From NCBI GenBank assembly GCA_937965785.1, contig CALCKT010000059.1, positions 1-30,331 of the forward strand: a stretch of 30,331 nucleotides of DNA. Direction: 5' to 3'. The notes under the pieces were generated by a model. The model was not told where the DNA came from and searched no databases. It saw only the letters and a list, made by a program, of their open reading frames with translations. The translations under genes were made by a program, and so were the position numbers. Below are positions 6,269-11,636 of the stretch, piece after piece. This DNA is from an uncultured Propionibacteriaceae bacterium (GTDB taxonomy: Bacteria; Actinomycetota; Actinomycetes; Propionibacteriales; Propionibacteriaceae). The number at the start of each line of letters is the position of its first letter. Position 1 is the stretch's first letter.

Positions 6269-6364
6269 ATGGACTACTGCTCGATGAGCTACGTCGAACA
6301 GGCCCGTGACGGAGGAGAAAGCGCGGACCGCTATACTCAAGGACCGCTATACTCAATGAACTAG
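6269..6364 (+). CDS. 31-residue micro-ORF with internal 16-bp duplication
   Basis: ATG 6269 follows AGAGGAG (6258-6264) and reads 31 codons to TAG 6362-6364. The peptide begins MDYCSMSYVEQARDGG. A perfect 16-bp tandem repeat lies near its end. With only one copy the frame would read CAA TGA and stop after 24 residues, so the duplication seems to have lengthened the ORF. No known family; possibly a tiny regulator or a decaying gene end. It is last on the plus strand before the convergent minus-strand gene. Confidence 0.4.
   Translation: MDYCSMSYVEQARDGGESADRYTQGPLYSMN
6325..6356 (+). repeat. Perfect 16-bp tandem duplication
   Basis: GGACCGCTATACTCAA is at 6325-6340 and again at 6341-6356 with no spacer. 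The first ten bases (GGACCGCTAT) also occur at 961-970, just before the start of the first ATPase gene. The tandem copy looks like a recent slippage or repair event; the match at 961 may be chance. Confidence 0.8.
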
Positions 6365-6389
6365 GGTGCTATGCATGAGGTGTGTCGGG

Positions 6390-7016
6390 TCACTCCTCTG
6401 TTGGTTCGATTGGTTTGTCTCCGATTGGGCAGGGGCAGAAAGGCCCGATGCCGCAGGGCATTTTCCTACTTGAGAAATTATTAAAGTAGTGGATGTGATA
6501 GTAGGGTTCTTTGGGGGGATTCCCGATGTGGATCACCACGTGTTCGTCGGGTTTCACAAGCCCGATCCCGAATTCGTCCTTGTGGCGGGGTAGTTCCTTC
6601 CAGGTCGTCAAGTCGACCAGTTTGTCCCTGAATGGGGGTTTTCCGAGGTTGTCGGGTTTGGGGGTTCTGTCCCGTCCGACGTCGAAGTGGTAGTCCCACG
6701 TGCACGCCTGTTCCCAACCGTGGCGGATCTTTATGAGCTTATACCAGTGGGATGTGTCAACATCTGTGATGTAACACGACCAAGTCAGATGTGCCTGAAG
6801 CACTTCGTATTTTTTGTCGTAGTATTCCAGCAGTGCGTAGAAGCGCTCCTCGGCTTGTTTCCTAGATTTTTTGTATTCCTGCGCCAGTGGTTTTTCCCAC
6901 TTGGCTGCAAACTTGGATCGGTGCCAAGCAACGCTGACGTAATGGGTGGCAATAGCGGCCAGCCAGATGCCAACGATCACCAGTATTATCATGACAATCC
7001 TTCTCCTGGTTTTCAT
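6390..7016 (-). CDS. Membrane-anchored hypothetical protein
   Basis: 208 residues. A basic N-terminus (MKTRRR) and one hydrophobic helix (about 7-25) suggest a signal anchor, followed by a charged helical stretch (about 38-75) and a domain rich in Trp, Tyr, His and Cys. The Cys residues (WSCYI, QACTW, MPCGIGPFCPCP) could pair outside the membrane. The DNA is less GC-rich than its neighbours, hinting at a different origin. The start ATG 7016 overlaps the stop of the upstream serine recombinase (ATGA), and GGAGGAGGA lies just upstream, so the two form an operon. I do not recognise the family. Confidence 0.75.
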   Translation of the reverse strand: MKTRRRIVMIILVIVGIWLAAIATHYVSVAWHRSKFAAKWEKPLAQEYKKSRKQAEERFYALLEYYDKKYEVLQAHLTWSCYITDVDTSHWYKLIKIRHGWEQACTWDYHFDVGRDRTPKPDNLGKPPFRDKLVDLTTWKELPRHKDEFGIGLVKPDEHVVIHIGNPPKEPYYHIHYFNNFSSRKMPCGIGPFCPCPIGDKPIEPTEE

Positions 7017-7606
7017 TCGGGTCCTCCTCCTTGAGCGAGGGTGCGGTAGAGGGTGGAGCGGTCGATGCCGAGGTCGCGGGCGATCTTGGCTTTGGGTACC
7101 CCGGCAGCGATACGCCGACGGGCGTCGTCGACCTGTTGGGGGGTCAGGCTGCGGCCACGCCCCCGCCGGCGTTGGTAGACACCCCGTTTCTTCGCGGCCG
7201 CGATACCCTCGGCCTGGCGTTCCCGGATCAAGGCACGCTCGAACTCAGCGAGCGCCCCAAGAAGATGCAACATGAGGCTGCTGAGAGCATCAGCCTTGCC
7301 GGGTCGGTAGGTCAAGCCCTCGGTGAGGAACTCGACACTCACCCCACCACGGACCAGGTGGTCGACGAGGTGCTGGAGATCTCGCAGGTCCCGGGCCAAC
7401 CGATCCATCGACGTGACCCGGAGGGTGTCTCCCTCCCGGACGTAGTCCAGAAGCTGGGCAAGGCCCGGACGATCCCGGGTGGAGCCTGTGACCTGATCCT
7501 GAAACAGCTTGTCGACCACCCCCAGGGCCTCGACCTGGCGGGTGAGGTTCTGATCCCGGCTGGACACCCGCACATACCCCACCACCTGCCCCTTTTGTTG
7601 CGCCAT
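7013..7606 (-). CDS. Serine recombinase, resolvase/invertase family
   Basis: 197 residues from ATG 7606. The N-terminal catalytic domain contains VGYVRVSSRDQ with nucleophile S15, then the DRLARDLRDL and E-helix region ALAEFERALIRERQAEG typical of small serine recombinases. A C-terminal HTH (KIARDLGIDRSTLYRTL, about 175-192) follows a basic RRRGRGR linker. The frame is open upstream to 7861, but the catalytic domain starts at MAQQKGQ; an in-frame ATG at 7618 is the alternative, and neither has a clear ribosome-binding site. Likely roles: resolving multimers of the element, or moving or inverting a small cassette. It is coupled to the membrane protein gene downstream. Confidence 0.92.
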   Translation of the reverse strand: MAQQKGQVVGYVRVSSRDQNLTRQVEALGVVDKLFQDQVTGSTRDRPGLAQLLDYVREGDTLRVTSMDRLARDLRDLQHLVDHLVRGGVSVEFLTEGLTYRPGKADALSSLMLHLLGALAEFERALIRERQAEGIAAAKKRGVYQRRRGRGRSLTPQQVDDARRRIAAGVPKAKIARDLGIDRSTLYRTLAQGGGPE

Positions 7607-7890
7607 GTCTAAGATCATGACACACACCCGTCGCAGAAACCCGATTCGGGGGATCTTCTGCAACACATCGCCGGGGCGGGTGTGTGTTGCGTCCGGGTGT
7701 ACCCCAACGCAACAACGAAAAACCGCCCGCGCGATCGCAGCCACCAGCCGCTTCCTTACCGCCATGCTGACGGTTGCTGATGTCAAAGCCCGGCCCAGCT
7801 TGCAACGGGGGCCTGGTTGCGGTGCCAGCTGAAATATAGTAACATCAGAAACAGGAAACATCGTTACTAACGTTACTAAAAGGAGTTGTC
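7607..7890. promoter_or_regulatory. Divergent control region between the recombinase and the kfrA-like gene, with operator-like repeats
   Basis: This 284-bp gap has no convincing gene. Close to the kfrA-like start lie the tandem 9-mers CGTTACTAA CGTTACTAA (7862-7879) and an inverted TAGTAAC (7837-7843), and TATAGT (7835-7840) resembles a -10 box. KfrA-type proteins repress their own promoters, so these repeats are the likely operator. Near the recombinase side are inverted repeats CACACACCCG (7621-7630) with CGGGTGTGTG (7677-7686), and GCAACACA (7660-7667) with TGTGTTGC (7683-7690), which could be a resolvase (res) site or operator. AAAAGGAG at 7878-7885 is the ribosome-binding site of the kfrA-like gene and touches the last operator copy. 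Confidence 0.6.
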
Positions 7891-8457
7891 ATGACGAACA
7901 CCCCCACTTCGCCGGAGCAGCGTGCATGGCAGGCGGCCGAGGAAGTCGCTGCCCAGGGCAGGCGGGTCACCGCCCGCGCGATTCGGGAGGCTGCGGGTGT
8001 GAGTATGGCGGTGGCCGCGGCCACCGCCAGGGCTTGGAACGAAAGCCAGGGCCCTGAGGATGTGCCGCCCGTCCCCGAAGCTGTCCAGCTCCGACTCGCC
8101 GGGGTATGGCGCGAGGCCGTTGCTGCGGCGCGGACCGAGCACGACGCCGCCCGTCAGGGCTGGGAGGCCCAGCTCGCCGAGACTCAGGACGAGGCTCGTG
8201 AGCTGGAGACCGCCCTCGAAGCCGCTGAGACCCAGCTCGAGCAGCTGAACCGGGAGGTTGAGGATCTCCAGACCCAGGTTCAGAGGCAACGATCCCGCGC
8301 GGATCGGGCCGAGGCCCGCGCCGAGACGGAGCAAGGACAGGTCCAGCAGCTGCGGACTGAGGTGGAGGAGGTGCGTGCCCAGGTCCAGGTGCAGTGTTCG
8401 CGTGCGGATCGGGCTGAGGCTTTGCTGGAGCAGCTCCAGCAGGGTGGGGCGAAGTAG
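7891..8457 (+). CDS. kfrA: KfrA-like DNA-binding coiled-coil protein
   Basis: 188 residues. Residues about 10-55 (AAEEVAAQGRRVTARAIREAAG ...) match the KfrA N-terminal DNA-binding domain, and residues about 75-184 form one long alpha-helical coiled coil rich in Glu, Gln, Ala and Arg. The coil has an internal 35-residue duplication: residues 119-145 and 154-180 both contain SRADRAEA and EVE, exactly five heptads apart. Plasmid KfrA proteins are autorepressors that also support segregation. The start ATG 7891 follows AAAAGGAG. Repeats just upstream are a probable operator. Only the family is clear; the target is inferred. Confidence 0.85.
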   Translation: MTNTPTSPEQRAWQAAEEVAAQGRRVTARAIREAAGVSMAVAAATARAWNESQGPEDVPPVPEAVQLRLAGVWREAVAAARTEHDAARQGWEAQLAETQDEARELETALEAAETQLEQLNREVEDLQTQVQRQRSRADRAEARAETEQGQVQQLRTEVEEVRAQVQVQCSRADRAEALLEQLQQGGAK

Positions 8458-8478
8458 ACTGGGGGAGTGACCCCCGCA
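8451..8478 (+). repeat. 28-bp direct repeat, copy 2 (first copy 6230-6258)
   Basis: GAAGTAGACT, GGGGGAGT, G, ACCCC, CGCA. The sequence spans the stop codon of the kfrA-like gene (TAG 8455-8457) and a small G/C hairpin at 8461-8475, and is followed by GAGGAGG, the ribosome-binding site of the next gene. Copy 1 lies at the end of the membrane protein gene 5846-6250. The two copies bracket about 2.2 kb that includes the minus-strand recombinase pair. Confidence 0.7.
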
Positions 8479-8498
8479 CTGTGAGGAGGAGGACCACG

Positions 8499-8750
8499 AT
8501 GAACGACCCCGTGATGGCCTACGACGCTTTGCATGAGTTGTGCAGCAGGATTGGTGGCCACTACGTGATGTGGGCCAACCAGGCGAAGACCAGGCAAGAG
8601 CATGACTACTGGATCCGTCAGGCTGCTCAGCTCCGCCAGGAGGCGTGGGAGATCAGCCCTGAAGATCACGCAGCTGTTGCGGCGAAGCGTGCTGAGTGGA
8701 GGCAGCTCTTCCAGTCGCTGCCTGAGCAGGCTCCCGTCATCGCGGCATGA
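8499..8750 (+). CDS. Short protein, putative antitoxin of the zeta-type toxin
   Basis: 83 residues, all-helical in appearance (YDALHELCSRIGGHYVMW ... RQEHDYWIRQAAQLRQEAWEI), with no DNA-binding motif seen. Its stop overlaps the toxin start (ATGA 8747-8750), the usual antitoxin-toxin order and coupling. The length and helical nature fit epsilon-like antitoxins that cover the toxin's ATP/GTP site, but I do not see a clear epsilon signature, so the assignment rests mainly on context. ATG 8499 is chosen because GAGGAGG lies at 8483-8489; an in-frame GTG at 8481 is possible. Confidence 0.7.
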   Translation: MNDPVMAYDALHELCSRIGGHYVMWANQAKTRQEHDYWIRQAAQLRQEAWEISPEDHAAVAAKRAEWRQLFQSLPEQAPVIAA

Positions 8751-9784
8751 GCGGTCAGCTCAGCCCGGAGCAGCTACGTCAAGGTTTCACAGAACAGGTT
8801 CAGCCGTACCTTGAGATGAATCGTGGTGGAGACACTGATGTGTCTCCACCACGATTCATCTCTGTGGGAGGACAGCCAGGTGCAGGCAAGAGTGGGGCAC
8901 TTCGCCAGGCGAAACGAGACAACCCCGGCGCGGTGATCGTCAACGGCGACGAGCTCCGACAGTTCCACCCCGCCTACCCGCAGGTGATGGCCACGGACCC
9001 GTTGTCGATGCCCGAGGTCACCGCTCAGGCGGCCGGGCAGTGGGTGGGGATGTCGAATCAGTGGCTGCGCGAGCAGCAGATCTCGGCTGTGGTCGAGACC
9101 ACACTGCGTCAACCTGCCGTGCTGCTGCGGGAGTTCGAGGCCTTCCATGACGCCGGGTACGTCACCGAACTTCGTGTGGTGGCTGTGCCGGTGGAGGTGT
9201 CCCGGCTCGGCACATTGACCCGCTACATCGAGCAGATCCAAGACTTTGGTGCTGGTCGGGCCGTCACCACCCAGGGCCACGACGTCCCCGCCACCGCTGT
9301 CCCTTCCACGGTTGAGGCCCTGGTGGCCTCTGGTCTGGTGGATCGTCTCGTGATCCAGGACCGTGACGGTCGAGCTTTCCTCGACCTCGACGTCTCCCAA
9401 GGTGGGCCCGAGCTGGCAGCCCAGGCCCATGAAATGGTTGATCAGACCCGTGACGTGGCCTCAATGACCCCACAGCAGGCCCAGAACTGGTTCCAGATAG
9501 CCACCAACACCCTCACAGCCCTCAAGGACGCGCCGTTGGATCAAGACCTGCTGCAGGTCTCCGCGCAGTTGGCCACCCGCGACGCGAAAGCCATCGCGGC
9601 CAGGGCGTGGCCCACGGAACCCGAGATGCAGCGCCACCAAGTCGATGTGCTGCAACGCCACCACTGGGCAGCAGTACGGGCAGCCACCCTCACCCGCCCG
9701 TCATCGAGGACGACAGGCCTCAGGCCCCGACACCGTTCCACACCGTCGCGTCCCGACCACGGCCACGGTGGACCGGAGCGATGA
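8747..9784 (+). CDS. Zeta-type toxin kinase
   Basis: 345 residues. Walker A GGQPGAGKS is at 41-49, followed by VIVNGDELRQFHP with D68 and VVETTLRQP with the conserved Glu region, the layout of zeta/PezT toxins. These kinases phosphorylate UDP-N-acetylglucosamine or related sugar nucleotides and block cell-wall synthesis when the antitoxin is lost. The C-terminal 100 residues are helical, then Arg/Pro/Ser-rich where the gene runs into the next one. It is coupled to both neighbours by ATGA (8747 and 9781). A perfect 23-bp palindrome lies in codons 23-39, directly before the P-loop. Role: post-segregational killing that keeps the element. Confidence 0.9.
   Translation: MSGQLSPEQLRQGFTEQVQPYLEMNRGGDTDVSPPRFISVGGQPGAGKSGALRQAKRDNPGAVIVNGDELRQFHPAYPQVMATDPLSMPEVTAQAAGQWVGMSNQWLREQQISAVVETTLRQPAVLLREFEAFHDAGYVTELRVVAVPVEVSRLGTLTRYIEQIQDFGAGRAVTTQGHDVPATAVPSTVEALVASGLVDRLVIQDRDGRAFLDLDVSQGGPELAAQAHEMVDQTRDVASMTPQQAQNWFQIATNTLTALKDAPLDQDLLQVSAQLATRDAKAIAARAWPTEPEMQRHQVDVLQRHHWAAVRAATLTRPSSRTTGLRPRHRSTPSRPDHGHGGPER
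8813..8862. repeat. Perfect 23-bp inverted repeat with 4-base loop inside the toxin gene
   Basis: Arms 8813-8835 and 8840-8862 are exact complements around TGAT. The left arm starts GAGATGAATCGTGG and the right arm ends CCACGATTCATCTC. The structure falls in codons 23-39 of the zeta-type toxin, about 66 bases after its start. In mRNA this would be an extremely stable hairpin just inside the gene. In DNA it could be a cruciform, a protein-binding site or the product of template switching. Confidence 0.95.
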
Positions 9785-10338
9785 GCATCATCGGCTACGC
9801 GAGGGTGTCCACGCGTGACCAGAACCCGCAGGCGCAGCAAGCGGAGCTCGAGGCCGCTGGAGCGGTACGGGTGTTCGTCGATCACGGCCACTCCTCCCGC
9901 ACCACACAGCGACCGCAATGGGCAGCGTGCCAGGACTACCTCCGAGCGGGTGACACGCTGCTGGTGCGGGCCCTGGACCGGATCGCCGGGACGGAACGGA
10001 TCGCACTCGAGGTGATCCGTGATCTCGCCTCCCGCGGGATCCGGTTGCGCAGCCTCACCGAACCTGCCCTGGACGTCGATGCCTCCACGCCGATGGGGCA
10101 GGCGATCATCGGGATCATGGCCGTCCTTGCACAGCTCCGCGTTGACACGATCCGCGAAAACACCATGCGGGGCCTGGAACACGCACGGGCCCAGGGCCGT
10201 ATCGGCGGCCGCCCCACCGTGATGACCCCCGAGCGCTGTGAGGCCGCCCAAAAACTCCGTGCCGATGGGCATTCGTTGGCGCAGATTGCCCGCATCCTCC
10301 AAGTCAGCAAATCTAGCATTCAACGAGCCCTCGCCTAA
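9781..10338 (+). CDS. Serine recombinase, resolvase family (second copy)
   Basis: 185 residues. IIGYARVSTRDQ carries nucleophile S10. The LVRALDRIAGTERIALEVI segment and the E-helix VLAQLRVDTIRENTMRGLEHARAQG match Tn3-type resolvases and invertases. A C-terminal HTH (LAQIARILQVSKSSIQRAL) ends the protein. The start ATG 9781 overlaps the toxin stop (ATGA), so the order antitoxin, toxin, resolvase forms one operon. It is clearly diverged from the recombinase at 7013-7606. In that typical LDRLxR motif this copy reads LDRIAG. Likely role: multimer resolution, co-regulated with the toxin-antitoxin pair. Confidence 0.92.
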   Translation: MSIIGYARVSTRDQNPQAQQAELEAAGAVRVFVDHGHSSRTTQRPQWAACQDYLRAGDTLLVRALDRIAGTERIALEVIRDLASRGIRLRSLTEPALDVDASTPMGQAIIGIMAVLAQLRVDTIRENTMRGLEHARAQGRIGGRPTVMTPERCEAAQKLRADGHSLAQIARILQVSKSSIQRALA

Positions 10339-10353
10339 CACCCACCTGCACCG

Positions 10354-10842
10354 TCACCACAGCTGTTCTTGCAGCCGATCGACAGCGCCCTTGCCGTCGT
10401 CGATCACCGCTGTCAGATCTGTTGCCCTGGTCTTGGCGGCGTCGCGGAGCGCTTCGGCGCGGCCGCGTGCTCCACGAAGGTCTCGCAGTGGTGACCCCGG
10501 GACGTCTCGTCGCGCGGCCCATTCGCGTCGGTTCGTCGTCGCCGTGCCGACGCGAAGGTGGGCAGGGTTTTGGCAGATCGGGTTGTCGCAGTCGTGTGAG
10601 ACCAGTGTTGGCATTGCGGTGACGGCGTGGCCGTGGTCGAGTTGATCGACGAGCCACGCGAACCGATGCGCGATCACCACCAGATCGTCGCGGATCCAGA
10701 AGCGGCCGTGCCCCTTCCCACTGATGGCGCCGGTCCACAGCCAGCAGTCCAGGTCAGGACTGCGATGAATTTTCGCACGGAACCTCGTCAAGATCGCCGG
10801 GTTCTGCGCTGCTGTTGTCAGCTCCGTCAGGTGATCCGTCAT
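10354..10842 (-). CDS. HNH endonuclease
   Basis: 162 residues from ATG 10842, which has CTAAGGACAG upstream. CWLWTGAISGKGHGRFW (33-49) and HRFAW are followed by the HNH motif VSHDCDNPICQNPAHL (81-96): H83, C85, C90, N92 and H95. This arrangement is common in free-standing phage and mobile-element HNH nucleases. The C-terminal 50 residues are basic and helical. Its N-terminal 89 bases overlap the end of the upstream minus-strand gene in another frame. The job is unknown: homing nuclease, or a nuclease linked to DNA processing near oriT. It converges with the resolvase at 10338, 15 bases away. Confidence 0.85.
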   Translation of the reverse strand: MTDHLTELTTAAQNPAILTRFRAKIHRSPDLDCWLWTGAISGKGHGRFWIRDDLVVIAHRFAWLVDQLDHGHAVTAMPTLVSHDCDNPICQNPAHLRVGTATTNRREWAARRDVPGSPLRDLRGARGRAEALRDAAKTRATDLTAVIDDGKGAVDRLQEQLW

Positions 10843-11116
10843 CGTCGCTGTCCTTAGCCTCAGTTGCGGCCTCTTCGGTGAGGCGTTTGCGTGTTGGGAC
10901 CGCGCGAAGTTCGACCGCGAGTCGTTGCGCGATCTCACCCCGGCTGAGTCCTTCGCTGTAGAGCTTTCGAACAATCTCGGTGCGTTCTGCCTCCAGGGCG
11001 GCGATCTTGTCGGTGAGCACGAGGTGCTCGACCGCGAGGTTCTCGAGGCGTCGTTCGCGTTCAGCGAATGAGGTGGAGCGTCCGCGCACTGTGCTGCGTG
11101 CACTGGTCTTCGTCAT
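10754..11116 (-). CDS. Small coiled-coil/HTH protein next to the putative oriT
   Basis: 120 residues from ATG 11116, with GGAAG just upstream (an ATG at 11134 is an alternative). A basic N-terminus (1-20) leads into a heptad-like helix (AERERRLENLAVEHLVLTDK), then LSRGEIAQRLAVELRAVPTR, which looks like an HTH, and a very acidic Ser-rich tail. Its position directly beside the hairpin-rich region upstream of the relaxase suggests an auxiliary DNA-transfer protein that binds oriT, or a transcription regulator. The family is not recognised. Its 3' end overlaps the HNH gene by 89 bases in a different frame, so one of the two boundaries may be wrong. Confidence 0.6.
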   Translation of the reverse strand: MTKTSARSTVRGRSTSFAERERRLENLAVEHLVLTDKIAALEAERTEIVRKLYSEGLSRGEIAQRLAVELRAVPTRKRLTEEAATEAKDSDDDGSPDGADNSSAEPGDLDEVPCENSSQS

Positions 11117-11150
11117 TGTCTTCCGCACAAGCACAGTTTACCGCGCTTGT

Positions 11151-11185
11151 TGGTTGTGTGAGGCCATCGAGGCCTCACACAACCA
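11151..11185. repeat. Hairpin H1, perfect 15-bp arms, loop ATCGA
   Basis: Arms TGGTTGTGTGAGGCC (11151-11165) and exact complement (11171-11185) surround ATCGA. First of three hairpins sharing the core CCATCGAGG. Confidence 0.95.
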
Positions 11186-11240
11186 TGGTGCACAAACCAG
11201 TCCGTCGTCGGGTTCATGGTTTCGTGGTGGCTGGGCTGTT

Positions 11241-11275
11241 GCGGGTGGTCGGGCCATCGAGGCCCGATCATCCGC
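11241..11275. repeat. Hairpin H2, 15-base arms, loop ATCGA
   Basis: Arms GCGGGTGGTCGGGCC (11241-11255) and GGCCCGATCATCCGC (11261-11275) pair with two G-T wobbles around ATCGA. Its centre is 90 bp from that of H1. The arm sequence differs from H1 while the core CCATCGAGG is kept. Confidence 0.9.
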
Positions 11276-11329
11276 CTCGCGGAGCCGACCTGGCTGCGCG
11301 GATGCTGTCTTGCCGGGGCGCAGGTTGTG

Positions 11330-11364
11330 GTGGTTGTGCCGCCCATCGAGGGCGACACAACCAC
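11330..11364. repeat. Hairpin H3, 15-base arms, loop ATCGA
   Basis: Arms GTGGTTGTGCCGCCC (11330-11344) and GGGCGACACAACCAC (11350-11364) pair with one mismatch around ATCGA. Its centre is 89 bp from that of H2. The outer part GGTTGTG is shared with H1. Confidence 0.9.
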
Positions 11365-11368
11365 TTCC

Positions 11369-11402
11369 AGTTGTACCCACTCCTGACGGAGCAGGTACAA
11401 CT
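11369..11402. repeat. Two-part hairpin H4
   Basis: Outer arms AGTTGTACC (11369-11377) and GGTACAACT (11394-11402) enclose a CA/CA internal loop and an inner CTCC-TGAC-GGAG stem (11380-11391). It follows H3 by 4 bases. Confidence 0.85.
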
Positions 11403-11452
11403 TTCAAAACACTTCAAGTCAGGCGATCATCTCACTTTGGTAAGTCGTTAAA

Positions 11453-11479
11453 TCTTGGACACGCGAAGCGTGTCCAAGA
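11453..11479. repeat. Hairpin H5, perfect 12-bp arms, loop GAA
   Basis: TCTTGGACACGC (11453-11464) and its exact complement (11468-11479) surround GAA. A tight stable stem just before the long inverted repeat; a possible terminator or nic-proximal hairpin, with no T run. Confidence 0.9.
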
Positions 11480-11480
11480 C

Positions 11481-11577
11481 GGCTGGAAGAGCCTTGAACC
11501 CCTTCTGGACAGATTTCGGAAGTCGCTTCGCTCCTACCTTCTCCTCAAATCAGAAGAGGTTCAAGGCCCTTCCAACC
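11481..11577. repeat. Long inverted repeat H6, 27-base arms
   Basis: Arms 11481-11507 and 11551-11577 pair at 24 of 27 positions around a 43-base loop; both arms hold the inner sequence GCCTTGAACC or its complement. All three mismatches are C-A on the top strand, hence G-T wobbles on the bottom strand, so the structure pairs fully on the bottom strand. Located 60 bases before the relaxase start. Confidence 0.85.
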
Positions 11578-11636
11578 GTCACACTACTGGCACTTTCAGT
11601 ACCTGAAGCGGACCATGAGCTACGATAGGCGGTGTG

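Larger units (their letters stand above)
11117..11636. other. Hairpin-rich non-coding region, candidate origin of transfer (oriT) and relaxase promoter
   Basis: This 520-bp gap has no plausible gene; its short ORFs run through hairpin arms. It holds three 35-bp hairpins with a shared CCATCGAGG core at about 90-bp spacing, then three further inverted repeats (listed separately). It lies immediately upstream of a MobF relaxase gene, the usual place of oriT in plasmids of this relaxase class. TACGAT at 11621-11626 could be a -10 box, but no good -35 is seen. The nic site cannot be placed from sequence alone. Confidence 0.6.

Noticed and set aside
7605..7832. Small plus-strand frame upstream of the kfrA-like gene
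   Set aside because: It lies within the divergent control region with no ribosome-binding site, and its sequence looks like a non-coding read-through.
11151..11364. Regularly spaced repeats as a CRISPR array
   Set aside because: Only three units, with differing arms and a 9-base shared core, and no cas genes. Hairpins are the better description.
10980..11606. Plus-strand frame across the hairpin region
   Set aside because: It runs through the hairpin arms and over the start of a minus-strand gene, with no domain, no ribosome-binding site and no protein-like composition.
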